Part shown: positions 16,075-16,789 of the stretch, one piece after another
Layout of the letters: every line of letters starts with the position of its first letter
How positions within the stretch are numbered: position 1 is the first letter of the stretch
NCBI GenBank assembly: GCA_003250455.1
Contig: QKGK01000075.1
Span: forward strand, 1-16,789
Direction of reading: 5' to 3'
Length of the DNA stretch: 16,789 nucleotides
Source: Chloroflexota bacterium
GTDB taxonomy: Bacteria; Chloroflexota; Anaerolineae; Anaerolineales; UBA11579
Position numbers and translations under genes: made by a program
Notes under the pieces: generated by a model
The model's database searches: none
The model's input: only the letters and a program-made list of their open reading frames with translations
Told to the model about the DNA's origin: nothing

Positions 16075-16789
16075 GCAGAAAACAGAATCATTTTTTAATT
16101 TCTCTCTTTGCTACACTTACACTTGGGGCTGCCCTCTTGTTGATTTTCAATGGGGTACCTGCTGCGGCACAAAATGCCACCCAGGAAACCGTCATCCTTG
16201 GCACGATCGAGGATTCCCAGGCCCAACCGGTTTCTGGGGCATTGGTTTCTCTGCAAAACGAGGAAGAAGTGATCTCTTCTGCAAATTCCCAGGCAGATGG
16301 AAGATTTGTCTTAACAGTCCCCCAACCTATTCCAAACGAATTCAATATCCTCATCTCCCGCGCCCATTTTGTGGAAATGAACCTTCACCTGGATGATGAG
16401 CAAATTTCCATGCTGCAAACCGGGGAATCGGTGGTATTGGATACCATCACCCTTCCCCGAAAAATCGGCGTCGCTTTTTGGATCGCAGCCGTAATTTTCA
16501 TCGTTGTATTGGTGTTAATTGCCTCAGGTGCAACCCATAATACCCTGGCCGCTTTGATCGGCGCATCGGTAATTTTGGGGATCAGCTACCTGGGGCATCC
16601 CATCTATGAAGGCCTGTACATTTTCGATTTTGCCGGGTCGATCAAATATATCGACTGGAATGTGATCTTCCTCATCATGGGGATGATGATGTTCATTGCC
16701 ATCGTAGAGCATACCGGCATATTCCAATGGATGGCGTTTGCCGCATACCGTACTTCCAAGGGCAAAATGCTGATCCTGCTCCCCATTTT
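16071..16789 (+). CDS. ArsB/NhaD-type (SLC13-like) permease with N-terminal extracytoplasmic domain, 3'-partial
   Basis: The reading frame is open from the ATG at 16071 to the window end, 239 codons without a stop. Residues 1-33 look like a signal peptide (hydrophobic core LISLFATLTLGAALLLIF, likely cut after VPAAA). Residues about 40-125 resemble a carboxypeptidase-regulatory-like beta-sandwich: GTIEDSQAQPVSGALVSL, then a SQADGRFVL turn. From about residue 132 the protein is membrane-embedded, with segments near GVAFWIAAVIFIVVLVLIAS, LAALIGASVILGISYL and DWNVIFLIMGMMMFIAIV; the last, followed by EHTGIFQW, is typical of the ArsB/NhaD ion transporter group. The substrate (Na+/H+, arsenite, a dicarboxylate) cannot be told from this fragment. 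It is coupled to the Usp-like gene by an ATGA overlap. Confidence 0.85.
   Translation, partial: MSRKQNHFLISLFATLTLGAALLLIFNGVPAAAQNATQETVILGTIEDSQAQPVSGALVSLQNEEEVISSANSQADGRFVLTVPQPIPNEFNILISRAHFVEMNLHLDDEQISMLQTGESVVLDTITLPRKIGVAFWIAAVIFIVVLVLIASGATHNTLAALIGASVILGISYLGHPIYEGLYIFDFAGSIKYIDWNVIFLIMGMMMFIAIVEHTGIFQWMAFAAYRTSKGKMLILLPI

Noticed and set aside
16049..16396. 115-codon forward frame overlapping the end of the Usp-like gene
   Set aside because: It is out of frame with the permease gene starting at 16071, whose signal peptide, beta domain and membrane segments are clear.

Overview
The window is a bacterial Wood-Ljungdahl (reductive acetyl-CoA) locus. All genes lie on the + strand and are tightly packed, so the organism is a strict anaerobe that makes or breaks acetyl-CoA through a CO dehydrogenase/acetyl-CoA synthase (CODH/ACS). 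AcsB has the long bacterial form and the methyl branch uses tetrahydrofolate-type enzymes (AcsE, MetF), so this is not an archaeal CdhABCDE system. The fused MetV-MetF, the malic enzyme in the locus and a mid-range GC content would fit an uncultured Chloroflexota (Anaerolineae-like) lineage. That placement is inference and only moderately supported.

Layout. 1-1800: CODH catalytic subunit, cut at its 5' end by the window. 1813-4095: acetyl-CoA synthase AcsB. 4125-4655: small two-CBS-domain protein. 4676-5650 and 5693-7033: small and large subunits of the corrinoid iron-sulfur protein (AcsD, AcsC). 7058-8980: reductive activator of that protein (AcsV/RACo type). 8990-9913: methyl-THF:corrinoid methyltransferase AcsE. 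A strong hairpin (9923-9952) follows. 10046-11401: malic enzyme. 11414-12319: thioredoxin-reductase-like flavoprotein without the redox CxxC. 12409-13881: fused MetV-MetF methylene-THF reductase. A second, perfect 13-bp hairpin (13928-13958) closes this block. 14000-14788 and 14785-15573: two overlapping CooC-type nickel-insertion ATPases. 15628-16074: UspA-like protein. 16071 to the end: start of a membrane permease with a signal peptide and an extracytoplasmic domain ahead of its transporter part.

How the genes work together. MetVF makes methyl-THF, AcsE moves the methyl group to cobalamin on AcsCD, AcsV re-reduces cobalamin that has oxidised to Co(II), the CODH makes CO from CO2 (or the reverse), and AcsB joins methyl, CO and CoA. 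The CooC pair probably loads nickel into the CODH and/or ACS. The malic enzyme and the CxxC-less flavoprotein lie directly before MetVF and are the least explained part of the locus. They may supply or route electrons or carbon for the methyl branch. Formate dehydrogenase, formyl-THF synthetase and FolD/FchA are not in this window. No tRNA, rRNA, CRISPR array, insertion sequence or phage gene was seen, and no gap between genes exceeds about 135 bases.
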